A stretch of 64,000 nt of DNA from Nocardiopsis sinuspersici (lineage in GTDB: Bacteria > Actinomycetota > Actinomycetes > Streptosporangiales > Streptosporangiaceae). The position numbers and the translations under genes were made by a program. The notes below the pieces were generated by a model. That model saw nothing but the letters and a program-made list of their open reading frames with translations. It searched no databases and had not been told where the DNA came from. The stretch lies in NCBI GenBank assembly GCA_008638415.1, contig VWVT01000002.1, positions 186,001 to 250,000 of the forward strand, given 5' to 3'. Of the stretch, positions 30,000-38,457 are shown in pieces (within the stretch, counting starts at the first letter, position 1; each line of letters starts with the position of its first letter).

Positions 30000-30240
30000 G
30001 CTTATATCCCCATTCACTGGCCCGGGACCGCCCACGGGTGTCCGCGGCCCGGGTCCCCGTGCGCGGGGCCCGGTCGGGGGAGGCGGAAGAGCCCACGAGC
30101 GCGGTCTGTCGGGTTCCCATTTCTACCAGTCGCCGGGAGCGGGACCCGCCCGTGCGGGAGCGGTGTCGCCGTGTCCGTGGAGGCCGCCGGACCCGCCGCG
30201 CTCGAAAGCGGTGTCGCAGGCCTCTGGTAGACAGAAAGCG

Positions 30241-32424
30241 ATGACAACGCAGCCCGGCCAGCCCGACGGGGCCCTCTTCGACCTTCCGGAGAAGAGCGGG
30301 GCCCCGGCGGCCAGGAAGTCCCGCCGTCCGGCCCCGCGCAGGCCCGCCGAGCGGCTCCCGATCGCGCGCGTGGTCGTGGACACCCCGCTGCCCCACCTGG
30401 ACCGGTACTTCGACTACCGGGTGCCGGCCGACATGGACGAGGCGGCGGTGCCCGGCTGCCGGGTGAGGGTGCGCTTCAACAACCGCCAGCTCAACGGCTT
30501 CCTGGCCGAGCGGGTGGAGACCTCGGAGTTCGCGGGACGGCTGGCGTACCTGGAGGCGGTCGTCTCGCCGGAGCCGGTGCTGACCCCCGAGACCCTGGAA
30601 CTGGCCCGCGCGGTCGCCGACCGGTACGCGGGCACGCTGAGCGACGTGCTGCGCCTGGCCGTGCCGCCCCGCCACGCCCGCGTGGAGAAGGAGGAGGCCA
30701 AGGCCTCCGCGGCCGCCTCCGAAGCCGCTCCGGCGCGGGAGGCCGACGCCGACCCGGACACGGCCGGGGAACCTCCGGACGCGGCGCAGGAACCCGCGGC
30801 CGCGGAGGACGGGGCCTCCGGCCTGGAGAGTGCCGGGGCGGCCCCGGACGGGGTGGAGCCCGGGCCCTGGGCGGACTATCCCGAGGGCCCCTCCTTCCTG
30901 CGGGCACTGCACGAGGGCCAGCCCGCCCGCGCGGTGTGGAACGCCCTGCCCGGCACGGACTGGGTGGAGGCGGTGGCGGTCGCCGCGCGGGCGACCCTGG
31001 CGGCGGGGCGCGGCGCCGTGGTCGTGGTGCCCGACGGCCGCGACGTCGAGGCCGTCGACGCCGCGCTGGGCCGCCGCCTCGGCGGGGGCCGGCACGTGGC
31101 GCTCACCGCCGACCTGGGACCCGCCGAGCGGTACCGGCGCTGGCTCTCGGTGCTGCGCGGGCGGGTCCGGGTGGTGGTCGGCACGCGCGCGGCGGTGTTC
31201 GCGCCCGTCCGTGACCTGGGACTGGTGGTGCTGTGGGACGACGGCGACGACGTGCACGTCGACCCGCACGCCCCCTATCCGCACGCGCGCACGGTGCTGT
31301 CGATGCGCGCGCACCGCGCGGGCGCCGGTGCCCTGATCGGCGGGCACACCCGCACCACCGACACCCAACTGCTCGTCGAGTCGGGGTGGGCGCACCCCCT
31401 GACCGCCGACCGGACGACCCTGCGCCGCCGCGCGCCGGTGGTGCGGGCGGCCGGGGACGACCGGGAGCTGGCCCGCGACGAGGCGGCGCGGTCGGCGCGG
31501 ATGCCGAGCTTGGCCCTGCGCGCCGCGCGCGAGGCCGCCCGCACCGGCCCGGTGCTCTTCCAGGTGCCGCGCCGGGGCTACCTGAACACGCTTGCGTGCG
31601 CCGGATGCCGCGAGCCCGCCCGCTGCGACTCCTGCCGGGGCCCGCTCGCGGTGCGCGGATCGCACGCCATGCCCTCGTGCGGCTGGTGCGGCCGGGTGGC
31701 CGGCCAGTGGGCGTGCCCGGAGTGCGGCCTCACCCGCATGCGCGCCGTGGTGGTGGGCGCGCGCCGCACCGCCGAGGAGCTGGGCCGGGCCTTCCCCTCG
31801 CTGACCGTGCGCACCTCGGGCCGCGAGGAGGTCCTGTCGCGGGTGGCGGACACGCCGTCGCTGGTGGTGGCGACCCCGGGCGCGGAACCGGTGGCCGAGA
31901 ACGGGTACGCGGCGGCGGTGCTGCTGGACGGCTGGGCGCTGTTGAACCGGATGGACCTGCGCGCCTCGGAGGAGGCGCTGCGGCGCTGGCTGAACGCGGC
32001 GGCGCTGGTGCGGCCGGGCGGCACGGTGGTGGTGTCGGCCGACGTCTCGCTGCCGGTGGTGCAGTCGCTCGTGCGCTGGGACCCGGCGGGCTTCGCCGAG
32101 CGTGAGCTGGCGGAACGCCGGGAGCTGGGCTTTCCCCCCGCGGTGTCGATGGCCTCGGTCACCGGCGGCCCCGAGCACGTGCGCGAGCTGCTCGACCAGA
32201 TCGAGCTGCCCGAGGGCGCCGAGCTGCTGGGGCCGGTGCCGGTGGGTTCGGACCGCGCGGTCGGCCCGGACGGCACCCACCAGACGGAGCGCGCGCTGCT
32301 GCGGGTGCCCCGCGCCGGGGTGGGCGCGCTGACCCGGTCGCTGAAGGCGGCGGCCTCGGCCCGCAGCGCACGCCGGGACGAGCACCTGGCGCAGGTGAGG
32401 GTGGATCCGCCGCACGTGGTCTAG
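30241..32424 (+). CDS. priA: PriA-like primosome protein, helicase motifs lost
   Basis: A 727-residue protein with the PriA 3'-DNA-binding domain at the N-terminus (VVVDTPLPHLDRYFDYRVP) and the eight-cysteine zinc module (CAGCREPARCDSC... CGWCG...CPECG, from about residue 453). The helicase core is shortened: no GxGKT Walker A can be found and the DEEH position reads WDDGDD. A roughly 75-residue Ala/Glu-rich low-complexity insert (about 140-220) is present. Actinobacterial PriA proteins are known to lack ATPase motifs, so it probably loads replication proteins without unwinding DNA. Confidence 0.9.
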   Translation: MTTQPGQPDGALFDLPEKSGAPAARKSRRPAPRRPAERLPIARVVVDTPLPHLDRYFDYRVPADMDEAAVPGCRVRVRFNNRQLNGFLAERVETSEFAGRLAYLEAVVSPEPVLTPETLELARAVADRYAGTLSDVLRLAVPPRHARVEKEEAKASAAASEAAPAREADADPDTAGEPPDAAQEPAAAEDGASGLESAGAAPDGVEPGPWADYPEGPSFLRALHEGQPARAVWNALPGTDWVEAVAVAARATLAAGRGAVVVVPDGRDVEAVDAALGRRLGGGRHVALTADLGPAERYRRWLSVLRGRVRVVVGTRAAVFAPVRDLGLVVLWDDGDDVHVDPHAPYPHARTVLSMRAHRAGAGALIGGHTRTTDTQLLVESGWAHPLTADRTTLRRRAPVVRAAGDDRELARDEAARSARMPSLALRAAREAARTGPVLFQVPRRGYLNTLACAGCREPARCDSCRGPLAVRGSHAMPSCGWCGRVAGQWACPECGLTRMRAVVVGARRTAEELGRAFPSLTVRTSGREEVLSRVADTPSLVVATPGAEPVAENGYAAAVLLDGWALLNRMDLRASEEALRRWLNAAALVRPGGTVVVSADVSLPVVQSLVRWDPAGFAERELAERRELGFPPAVSMASVTGGPEHVRELLDQIELPEGAELLGPVPVGSDRAVGPDGTHQTERALLRVPRAGVGALTRSLKAAASARSARRDEHLAQVRVDPPHVV

Positions 32425-32496
32425 AAGCCCGTGCGGTGGGCGCCTCCCGGGGAAAACCGGTGGAGGAACCACCGGAACACGTGGAGACTGCCTGCC

Positions 32497-33291
32497 ATGG
32501 CACACTCCGCCGCGGACCTCTTCGACTCGGTGGCCGACGTCTACGACGAGTCGGTGCCCTTCTTCGCCACCTTCGCGCGGCGGCTGACGGCCTGGGCCGG
32601 GCCGCCTCCCGGCGCACGGCTGCTGGACCTCGGCGGCGGACGCGGAGCCGTGTCCCTCGCCGTCGCAGAGGCGCTGGGCCCCTCGTGCGCGATCCTCGCC
32701 GTGGACGTCTCACCCAGGATGGTCGACGCCCTGGCGGCGCTGCCGGTCCCGGGGCTGCGGGCCCGTGCTATGGACGCCGCCGCGCTCGACCTGCCCGACC
32801 GCTCCCGCGACGCGGTGCTCAGCGGATTCCTGCTCCACATCCTGCCGGATCCGGGCGCGGCGCTGCGCGAGGCGGCCCGGGTGCTCCGGCCCGGCGGAAC
32901 CCTCGCCTTCTCCGTTCCCGGCCCCAGCGCCGACGGAGGATGGTGGTCGCGCTACGGGGAGGTCCTCGACGAGTTCGGGTCCGCGCACACCCTGGACGCA
33001 CCCGCCGGGATGGGCGGCGGGACGAGCCCCTCCTGGGAGGAGCTCGCCGAGCGGTCCGGGCTGCGGTACACGCGCACGGCCGCCACGGAGGCCGAGTTTC
33101 CCCTCGACGGGCCCCGGGCGCACTGGGACTGGCTGCTCTCGCACGGCAACCGCTGGCTCCACGACGCGCTGGAGGAGCCCCACCGCCGCGCCCTCGAACA
33201 GAGGGTGTTGCGCACTCTCGACGAGCACCACCCCACACGGGGGCACAGCCTCATCGCCGGAGCCGTCCTCCACGAGATGACCAGGCCCTAG
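32497..33291 (+). CDS. class I SAM-dependent methyltransferase (UbiE/arsenite-type fold)
   Basis: A 264-residue methyltransferase. Motif I LLDLGGGRGAVSLAVAEALG, an acidic strand-2 end in ILAVDVSPRMVD and LHILPDPGAALREAARVLRP follow the standard order of the Methyltransf_11 group. Substrate is unknown. ATG 32497 has a GGAG element upstream. It follows priA by 72 bases in the same direction but is probably an independent cargo gene, as it is convergent with the DinB-like gene downstream. Confidence 0.88.
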   Translation: MAHSAADLFDSVADVYDESVPFFATFARRLTAWAGPPPGARLLDLGGGRGAVSLAVAEALGPSCAILAVDVSPRMVDALAALPVPGLRARAMDAAALDLPDRSRDAVLSGFLLHILPDPGAALREAARVLRPGGTLAFSVPGPSADGGWWSRYGEVLDEFGSAHTLDAPAGMGGGTSPSWEELAERSGLRYTRTAATEAEFPLDGPRAHWDWLLSHGNRWLHDALEEPHRRALEQRVLRTLDEHHPTRGHSLIAGAVLHEMTRP

Positions 33292-33333
33292 GACGCCTTC
33301 GGCCTCCGTGGCGGCGGGGCGGCCGGCTCCCGT

Positions 33334-33873
33334 TCAGCGTCCGTACCCGGCGCGGTACAGGTCGCGCAGCACCGCGATCTCGGCGCCGTGGTGGATGATC
33401 TCCCGGTTGAGGTGGAGCACCAGCGCGACCATCGGGAGGTCGTCCCACTGGGATGACTCGGCGCCGCCCACGGGAGCGGCCAGGCCGTCCTCGTCCAGCG
33501 CCTGGATGTGCTCGGACCAGGTCTCGTAGGCGTGGCGCAGCCGCTGCCTGGCGTCGGTGGCGGTCACGGGCCAGTCGATGCCCCGGCTCGTGGCGGTTCG
33601 GTCGCCGAAGTGCCAGTTGATGCGGGTCTCCAGCACGTCCACGACGATGTGCCCGAGCCGCCAGGCGATGGTGGTCACCGGCGGCGGGTCCGGTTCGGGG
33701 ACGGCCACGTCGGGCTGGTGCCAGCCCTCCCGCACCTCGCGGACGGTCCAGGCGTCGGGCACCGGCTTCCAGAGGAGCTCCTCGTCGGTGAGCCCCTCCA
33801 GCCTGGGCCACAGGGAGTACTCCCAGTAGAACTGGAGCTGTGCCAGAACCTCGCCGGTCCAGTTCACCGCCAT
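33334..33873 (-). CDS. DinB-superfamily metal-dependent hydrolase-like protein
   Basis: A 179-residue four-helix-bundle protein of the DinB/DUF664-type superfamily. Histidines likely to bind a metal are placed as in the family: RLGHIVVDVLETRINWHFGD, and LNREIIHHGAEIAVLRDLY near the C-terminus. Members in actinobacteria include mycothiol- or bacillithiol-dependent enzymes, but the thiol partner here is unproven. Its start lies 10 bases inside the end of the upstream gene, so the two are translated together. Confidence 0.82.
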   Translation of the reverse strand: MAVNWTGEVLAQLQFYWEYSLWPRLEGLTDEELLWKPVPDAWTVREVREGWHQPDVAVPEPDPPPVTTIAWRLGHIVVDVLETRINWHFGDRTATSRGIDWPVTATDARQRLRHAYETWSEHIQALDEDGLAAPVGGAESSQWDDLPMVALVLHLNREIIHHGAEIAVLRDLYRAGYGR

Positions 33874-34565
33874 CGGTGCGTTTCCCCTCCCCGCTCGGGT
33901 GCCCGTCGGCCGAGTCCCGCCAGGATTCCGGTGCCCTGGCCGGACACGTCCTCGTCAGGGTAGGGCCACCACTCGATGTCGGCGACCCCCGGCTCGATCG
34001 GCTGGAAGGGGGAGAGCGCCCGCTCGACCACCGGCCGCGGCTCCGGGGAGGCGAGCGCGAGGTAGCCGCCGCCGCGCATGAGGGCGTGCAGGTCCCCGAT
34101 CCCGACGGGCGGGCCGTCGGCGGGAAGGGACCGGGTCATCAGAACGGCGACGGGCTCGTCGAAGTCGACGAGCCCGGAGGTGCTGAGGCGGCGCAGGAGC
34201 GTGTCGGATCCGGAACCGTCCGCGGAGAGCACCGAGGTGCCCGCTCCGGAGAGCATGCCCGCCGCGCCGGACGGGGCGACGTGGACCACCGAGGCACCGG
34301 GGCTGGCGGTGTGGACGCGTTCGGCGGTACCGGGCACGGGGCATCCCCAGTCGACGAACTGGCGCACGCCCGCGTCGGCGCACAGGTAGTCGATCACCCG
34401 CCCCAGGAAGGCCTGGTGCGGGCGGGTGTGCGGGAGGGCGGGCGGCTCGCCCCCGCGCGGGTCGAGGCCCACCACACGTGGCCGTCGGCCGGGGACCGGG
34501 ACGGGCTCGCGCCCACGGAACACGGCCCTGAGCGGACCTGTCTTGGGTCCTCGGACGTTGGTCAC
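33864..34565 (-). CDS. degenerate SAM-dependent methyltransferase of the DUF574 type
   Basis: A 233-residue protein resembling DUF574 proteins (SAM-dependent methyltransferases abundant in actinobacteria): HTRPHQAFLGRVIDYLCADA and GVRQFVDWGC align with the family NRxFLxRAVRxLAxEAGIRQFLDIGTG. The GTG that the family uses for SAM is replaced by GCPVPG, and the N-terminal NxARVYDYLLGGKDNF region is missing. It may therefore not be an active methyltransferase. Start set at GTG 34565 with GGGGGAGC upstream; the frame stays open further back. It overlaps the DinB-like gene by 10 bases. Confidence 0.65.
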   Translation of the reverse strand: MTNVRGPKTGPLRAVFRGREPVPVPGRRPRVVGLDPRGGEPPALPHTRPHQAFLGRVIDYLCADAGVRQFVDWGCPVPGTAERVHTASPGASVVHVAPSGAAGMLSGAGTSVLSADGSGSDTLLRRLSTSGLVDFDEPVAVLMTRSLPADGPPVGIGDLHALMRGGGYLALASPEPRPVVERALSPFQPIEPGVADIEWWPYPDEDVSGQGTGILAGLGRRAPERGGETHRWR

Positions 34566-34886
34566 GATCACGCTCCCCCAGCCGGTTCGCTCGCGGGAGG
34601 CAGGACGCGCCACGGGGAGGGCCGGTCGGGCCCGGACAGCGTTGCGCCATGCCGTCAGGGCCCGATGGTACCGCCTGGGAAAGTGATCCTCGGCACATGC
34701 ATGGGTGTTATGTGCCCCATTTCGCCGTTTGTGGAGTCCTGTGACGTAAGGGAGTTCTCGTCGACCCGCGGGCGGGCAGGCCACGGCCTCCTGCCCGGGC
34801 CCGGCAGGCATCCGTGCGCCCGCGCGGGCGGCATCCGCCCCGGGAGTGGGGGGAGTGGAGCCTCCTGGCGCGGCGCCCCGCCGAAG
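34566..34886. other. gene-free stretch between DUF574 gene and class V aminotransferase gene
   Basis: No convincing coding frame. The part nearest the DUF574 gene is locally AT-richer and contains GGCACAT-N11-ATGTGCC (34693-34717), an imperfect-spacing inverted repeat that could be an operator or promoter for that gene. The remainder is GC-rich and low in features. Confidence 0.5.
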
Positions 34887-34927
34887 GGGACCCGCCCCGC
34901 CGCAGGGGGCCCGGCGGGGTGGGTCCC
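34887..34927 (-). terminator. terminator after the class V aminotransferase gene
   Basis: A 15-bp stem with one mismatch: GGGACCC plus CCCCGCC on one side pair with GGCGGGG plus GGGTCCC on the other. It begins 23 bases past the stop codon on the minus strand. No U-run. Confidence 0.7.
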
Positions 34928-34949
34928 TCCCCCGGATCGCAACAGCTTG

Positions 34950-36305
34950 TCAGAACGCCCTGTCGGGATCGGGTACCGGGGCCAGGCGGCCGTCGCAGTC
35001 GGCGTACTCCCAGCGCGGACCACGGGCGACCAGGTCGGCGACCGCGCCGACGAGCCGGTCCACGTGCTCCCGGGTGGTGCCCACGCCCAGGCTCGCCCGC
35101 ACCGCCTGGCCGTGCCCCTCGGGCAGCAGGTGGCGGGTGAGCGGGTGCGCGCAGAACAGCCCGTCGCGCACCCCGATCCCGTACTCGGCGGACAGCGCGG
35201 CGGCCAGCAGGTCGGCGGGCAGGCCGTCCACGGTGAACGACACGATGCCCACCCGGGGGTGCTCGTCCCCCCACAGGGTCAGCTCGGTGACGCCGTCGAT
35301 CCCGGCCAGTCCCGCACGCAGCCGCTCCAGCAGAGCCGACTCGCGGATGTGCAGCGATCCCTGTGTCCGGGGGGTGAGGGTGTCACAGGCCGCGGCCAGC
35401 GCCACGGCGCCCAGCACGTTGGGGCTTCCCGCCTCGTGCCGCGCGGGCAGGTCGTTCCACACCACGTCGTGCTCGGTGACCAGCCGGGTGGCGCCGCCCC
35501 CGGACAGGTAGGGGGTGGCCTCGCGCAGCCAGTCGGCGCGCCCGGCCAGCACGCCGGAGCCGAAGGGCGCGTAGAGCTTGTGGGCGGACAGGGCGACGTA
35601 GTCCGCGCCGGTCTCCGCCAGGCTGAAGGGCAGGTGGGGCACGTACTGGGCGGCGTCCACGGCCACGCGCGCACCCTCGGCGTGCGCCGCCTCCACCAGT
35701 TCCCCGACCGGCCAGATCTCACCCGTGACATTGGAGGCGGCGGTCACGCACAGCAGCCGGGGCCCCTCGGGCGCCCCGCGCAGCGCGGTGCGGGCGGCCT
35801 CCACCGCGGCACCGGGGGTGGCGGGCAGCGGCAGGCGCACCACGCGTCCGGCGCGGGAGGCGGGGTGCTCCCAGGGCAGCAGGCCGGCATGGTGCTCGGA
35901 CTCGAACACGACCACCGTGCAGCCCTCGGGCACCGCGCGGGCCAGCAGGTTGAGGGCGTCGGTGGTCCCGCGCACGAACACCACGGCGTCCGCGGGCCGG
36001 GAGCGCACGCCCAGGAAGCGGGCCACGCTGCGGCGCGCGCGTTCGTAGGCTTCGGTGCTGACCTGGGAGTGGTGGCCCGCCCCGCGGTGCACACTGGCGT
36101 AGCGGGGCAGCGCCTCGGCCAGGGCCTCGGCCACCGGGGTCAGGCAGGGGGCACTGGCCGCGTAGTCGAAGTTGGCGTACTCGACGCGCTCGCCGGTGAC
36201 CAGGGGGACGCCCTCCTCGGAGGCGAGGACCGTGCACCGGTCGGTGCCGGACGAACGCGCCGAACGGGCGGAACGGGCGGTGTGGATGGAGCTGACAGTG
36301 GTCAT
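34950..36305 (-). CDS. class V aminotransferase, cysteine-desulfurase-like
   Basis: A 451-residue PLP enzyme. The lysine that binds PLP is in YVALSAHKLYAPFG (Lys243), with VDAAQYVPHLPF before it and AGSPNVLG after, as in SufS/CsdA and related enzymes. A catalytic cysteine loop of the SufS kind (RxGHHCAxP) is not seen; the corresponding place reads RDGLFCAHPL, which does keep one cysteine. ATG start with GAGG upstream. The SAM-IV riboswitch in its leader implies a role in methionine, cysteine or SAM metabolism. Exact substrate is not clear; selenocysteine lyase or cysteine desulfurase are the nearest known types. Confidence 0.85.
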   Translation of the reverse strand: MTTVSSIHTARSARSARSSGTDRCTVLASEEGVPLVTGERVEYANFDYAASAPCLTPVAEALAEALPRYASVHRGAGHHSQVSTEAYERARRSVARFLGVRSRPADAVVFVRGTTDALNLLARAVPEGCTVVVFESEHHAGLLPWEHPASRAGRVVRLPLPATPGAAVEAARTALRGAPEGPRLLCVTAASNVTGEIWPVGELVEAAHAEGARVAVDAAQYVPHLPFSLAETGADYVALSAHKLYAPFGSGVLAGRADWLREATPYLSGGGATRLVTEHDVVWNDLPARHEAGSPNVLGAVALAAACDTLTPRTQGSLHIRESALLERLRAGLAGIDGVTELTLWGDEHPRVGIVSFTVDGLPADLLAAALSAEYGIGVRDGLFCAHPLTRHLLPEGHGQAVRASLGVGTTREHVDRLVGAVADLVARGPRWEYADCDGRLAPVPDPDRAF

Positions 36306-36364
36306 GGGGCACCTCGCCTACGGGTCGTGGGACCCGCGGGGGTGCCGTCACGGCGACGCCTCGG

Positions 36365-36479
36365 GGTCCGCGCTTGTCCGACACGGACGTGTCGGGACCT
36401 GGTCCTCACCCGGGGCACCCCACCGCGGAAGGAGGGTTGCCGGCCAGCAAGCCGGGGCTTGACGCTGGCACTCGTGACC
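36365..36479 (-). promoter_or_regulatory. SAM-IV riboswitch
   Basis: On the minus strand the leader reads GGTCACGAGTGCCAGCGTCA, AGCCCCGGCTTGCTGGCCGG, CAACCCTCC, CGCGGTGGGGTGCCCCGGGT, GAGGACC, a variable arm and CAAGCGCGG. This matches the SAM-IV consensus of Streptomyces and Mycobacterium nearly base for base in the core. It lies 60 bases before the aminotransferase ATG. A -10 candidate (TAATCT, complement of 36488-36493) would place the transcription start at about the first base of the aptamer. Confidence 0.95.
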
Positions 36480-36551
36480 TGCGACGCAGATTAACACAGC
36501 CGTCCCCCGGCGGACAGTGCGAGCCGCGTGTGGCCCGAACCACCGCCCCGC

Positions 36552-36588
36552 TTGACAGCCGCGAACGCGTTGGGGACATACTTGTCCC
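36552..36588 (+). promoter_or_regulatory. promoter with palindromic operator before the DUF3870 operon
   Basis: TTGACA at 36552-36557 is a consensus -35. The perfect 16-bp palindrome GGGACATACTTGTCCC at 36573-36588 covers the place expected for the -10 hexamer, 17-19 bases downstream. This is the layout of a repressor-controlled promoter for the genes beginning at 36692. The regulator is not in the window. Confidence 0.6.
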
Positions 36589-36691
36589 TGCCTGCCCTCA
36601 CGCCGCGGGTGTCCGGTTCTCCCCGGCCGCCCTCCAGGCGCGAGACTCCAGAGCGTTGGAGTTTTCGCGTGCCCGCGAGCGAGAGGTGTGC

Positions 36692-37078
36692 ATGTTGCAG
36701 GGCAACGACCGTATTCAGCAGGTCTTCCGTAATCCCAGGGTCGTCCTGGTCTCCGGCTACGCCCGTCTTCCCGACTCCGTGGCGAGCCACTCCCAGTACC
36801 AGCGCCTCGGCGTCGTCCTCGCCGTGGACACCGCGGACGGCCGTATCGTCGCCGCGGACACCACCCTGCTCACCGACCTGGCCAAGGACTTCTTCCGCGC
36901 CCTGGTCGAGGGCTCCTCGGTGACCGAGGACATCGCCGAGCTCGTGCGGCGGGTACAGACCCGGTACGCGGGCCAGTCCGGTGCCGCGCTGACCACCGCC
37001 CTGCGCCGGTGCCTGGAGACCTACGGCCAGCTGCGGGAGGGCGACCAACTGCCCGGCGGCCCCGACGGCGAGGAGTGA
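36692..37078 (+). CDS. DUF3870 domain protein
   Basis: A 128-residue protein with the DUF3870 pattern: FRNPRVVLVSGYARLPDSV, GVVLAVDTADGRIVAADTTL, FFRALVEGSSVTED and RRVQTRYAGQSGAALTTALR. Function unknown; homologues are commonly next to acyl-CoA or CoA-transferase genes, as here. ATG 36692 has GAGAGG five bases before it; an in-frame GTG two codons upstream is possible. Followed after seven bases by the CoA-transferase gene. Confidence 0.85.
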   Translation: MLQGNDRIQQVFRNPRVVLVSGYARLPDSVASHSQYQRLGVVLAVDTADGRIVAADTTLLTDLAKDFFRALVEGSSVTEDIAELVRRVQTRYAGQSGAALTTALRRCLETYGQLREGDQLPGGPDGEE

Positions 37079-37085
37079 GCACCCC

Positions 37086-38339
37086 GTGACCGACACCCGT
37101 TCCGAGTCCGGCTCCCCCGCCCCGCTGCCGCTGGCGGGGGTGCGCGTCGCCGACCTGTCCCGGGTCCTGGCGGGCCCGTACGCCACCATGCTGCTCGCGG
37201 ACATGGGCGCCGAGGTCGTCAAGGTGGAACAGCCCGGGCGCGGTGACGACACCCGCTCCTGGGGGCCGCCCTGGGCCGGGGCCTCGGAGTCCTCTCCCGG
37301 CGAGGCCGCCTACTTCCTGTCGGTGAACCGCAACAAGCGCAGCCTGGCCGTGGACCTGAAGGACCCCGAGGGCCTGGCCGCCGTACAGGAGCTGTGCGCG
37401 GCCTCCGACGTGGTGATCCAGAACTTCCGGCCGGGGGTGATCGACCGGCTCGGGCTCGGCTACGAGGCGGTCAGCGCCCGAAACCCGGCCGTCGTGTACT
37501 GCTCGGTGAGCGGGTTCGGGCCCGAGCACGACCCGGGCACGCGCCCCGGTTTCGACATCGTGGTGCAGGCCGAGAGCGGCCTGATGGCCACCACCGGGCC
37601 GGCCGAGGGGCCGGCGAGCAAGGTGGGTGTGGCCCTGACCGACGTGCTCACGGGACTGAACGCGGCCGTGGGCGTCCTCGGCGCGCTCATGCGGGCCCGT
37701 GTGACCGGCAGGGGCGAGAACGTCAGCGTGTCGCTGATCAACTCCACCCTGTCCGGCCTGGTCAACCTCACCCAGCAGGCGCTGGTGACGGGTGCGGAGC
37801 CCGCCCGGGTCGGCAACGCGCACACCACGATCGTGCCCTACCAGACCTTTCCCACGGCGGACGCGGAGATCGTCGTCGCCGCCGGGAACGACGCCCTGTA
37901 CCAGCGGCTGTGCGCGGCCCTGGACCGCCCCGACCTGGGCGGGGACCCCCGCTACGCCACCAACCCCGGGCGGGTGGCGCACCGGGAGGAGCTGGTCGCG
38001 GAGCTGTCGGCGACCCTGCGCGCCCGGTCCGCCGACCACTGGATGGAGGTCCTGGTGGAGGCCGGGGTGCCGGTGGGGCGGGTGCGCGGGGTGCTGGACG
38101 CGCTGCGCACCGCCGACGCCAGCGGCGACGACGTCCTGCGCACCGTGGAGCATCCCACCGCCGGGCTGGTCGAACAGGTCCGCGCGGGGTTTCGGCTGGA
38201 GAACAGCCCGCCGCCGCTCACCGCTCCGCCGCTGCTGGGCCAGCACTCCCGGCAGGTCCTCGCCGAACTGGGCGTGGACGATGCGACCGTGGACGGGATG
38301 GTCGGGCGCGGCGCCGTCCAGCAGCCCGACCTTCCCTGA
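37086..38339 (+). CDS. CaiB/BaiF-family (type III) CoA-transferase
   Basis: A 417-residue class III CoA-transferase. Signatures: PLPLAGVRVADLSRVLAGPY, MLLADMGAEVVKVEQPGRGDD, the catalytic aspartate in PGFDIVVQAESGLM (Asp157) and PYQTFPTADAEI. These enzymes move CoA between carboxylic acids through an enzyme-bound mixed anhydride. Placed directly before a glutaryl-CoA dehydrogenase-like gene, it may activate glutarate with succinyl-CoA, as in the SUGCT reaction. GTG start. The acid substrate is an inference from context. Confidence 0.93.
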   Translation: MTDTRSESGSPAPLPLAGVRVADLSRVLAGPYATMLLADMGAEVVKVEQPGRGDDTRSWGPPWAGASESSPGEAAYFLSVNRNKRSLAVDLKDPEGLAAVQELCAASDVVIQNFRPGVIDRLGLGYEAVSARNPAVVYCSVSGFGPEHDPGTRPGFDIVVQAESGLMATTGPAEGPASKVGVALTDVLTGLNAAVGVLGALMRARVTGRGENVSVSLINSTLSGLVNLTQQALVTGAEPARVGNAHTTIVPYQTFPTADAEIVVAAGNDALYQRLCAALDRPDLGGDPRYATNPGRVAHREELVAELSATLRARSADHWMEVLVEAGVPVGRVRGVLDALRTADASGDDVLRTVEHPTAGLVEQVRAGFRLENSPPPLTAPPLLGQHSRQVLAELGVDDATVDGMVGRGAVQQPDLP

Positions 38340-38457
38340 ACCGGGACCGCCCGTACGGGGCCGCACGCCAGGACCGACCGACAGCACGAACACGAGGACC
38401 CCGCACCCGCCTCCCCTCCGGCCGCACGGGCCGGACGCACCACGAAGGGACACCACC

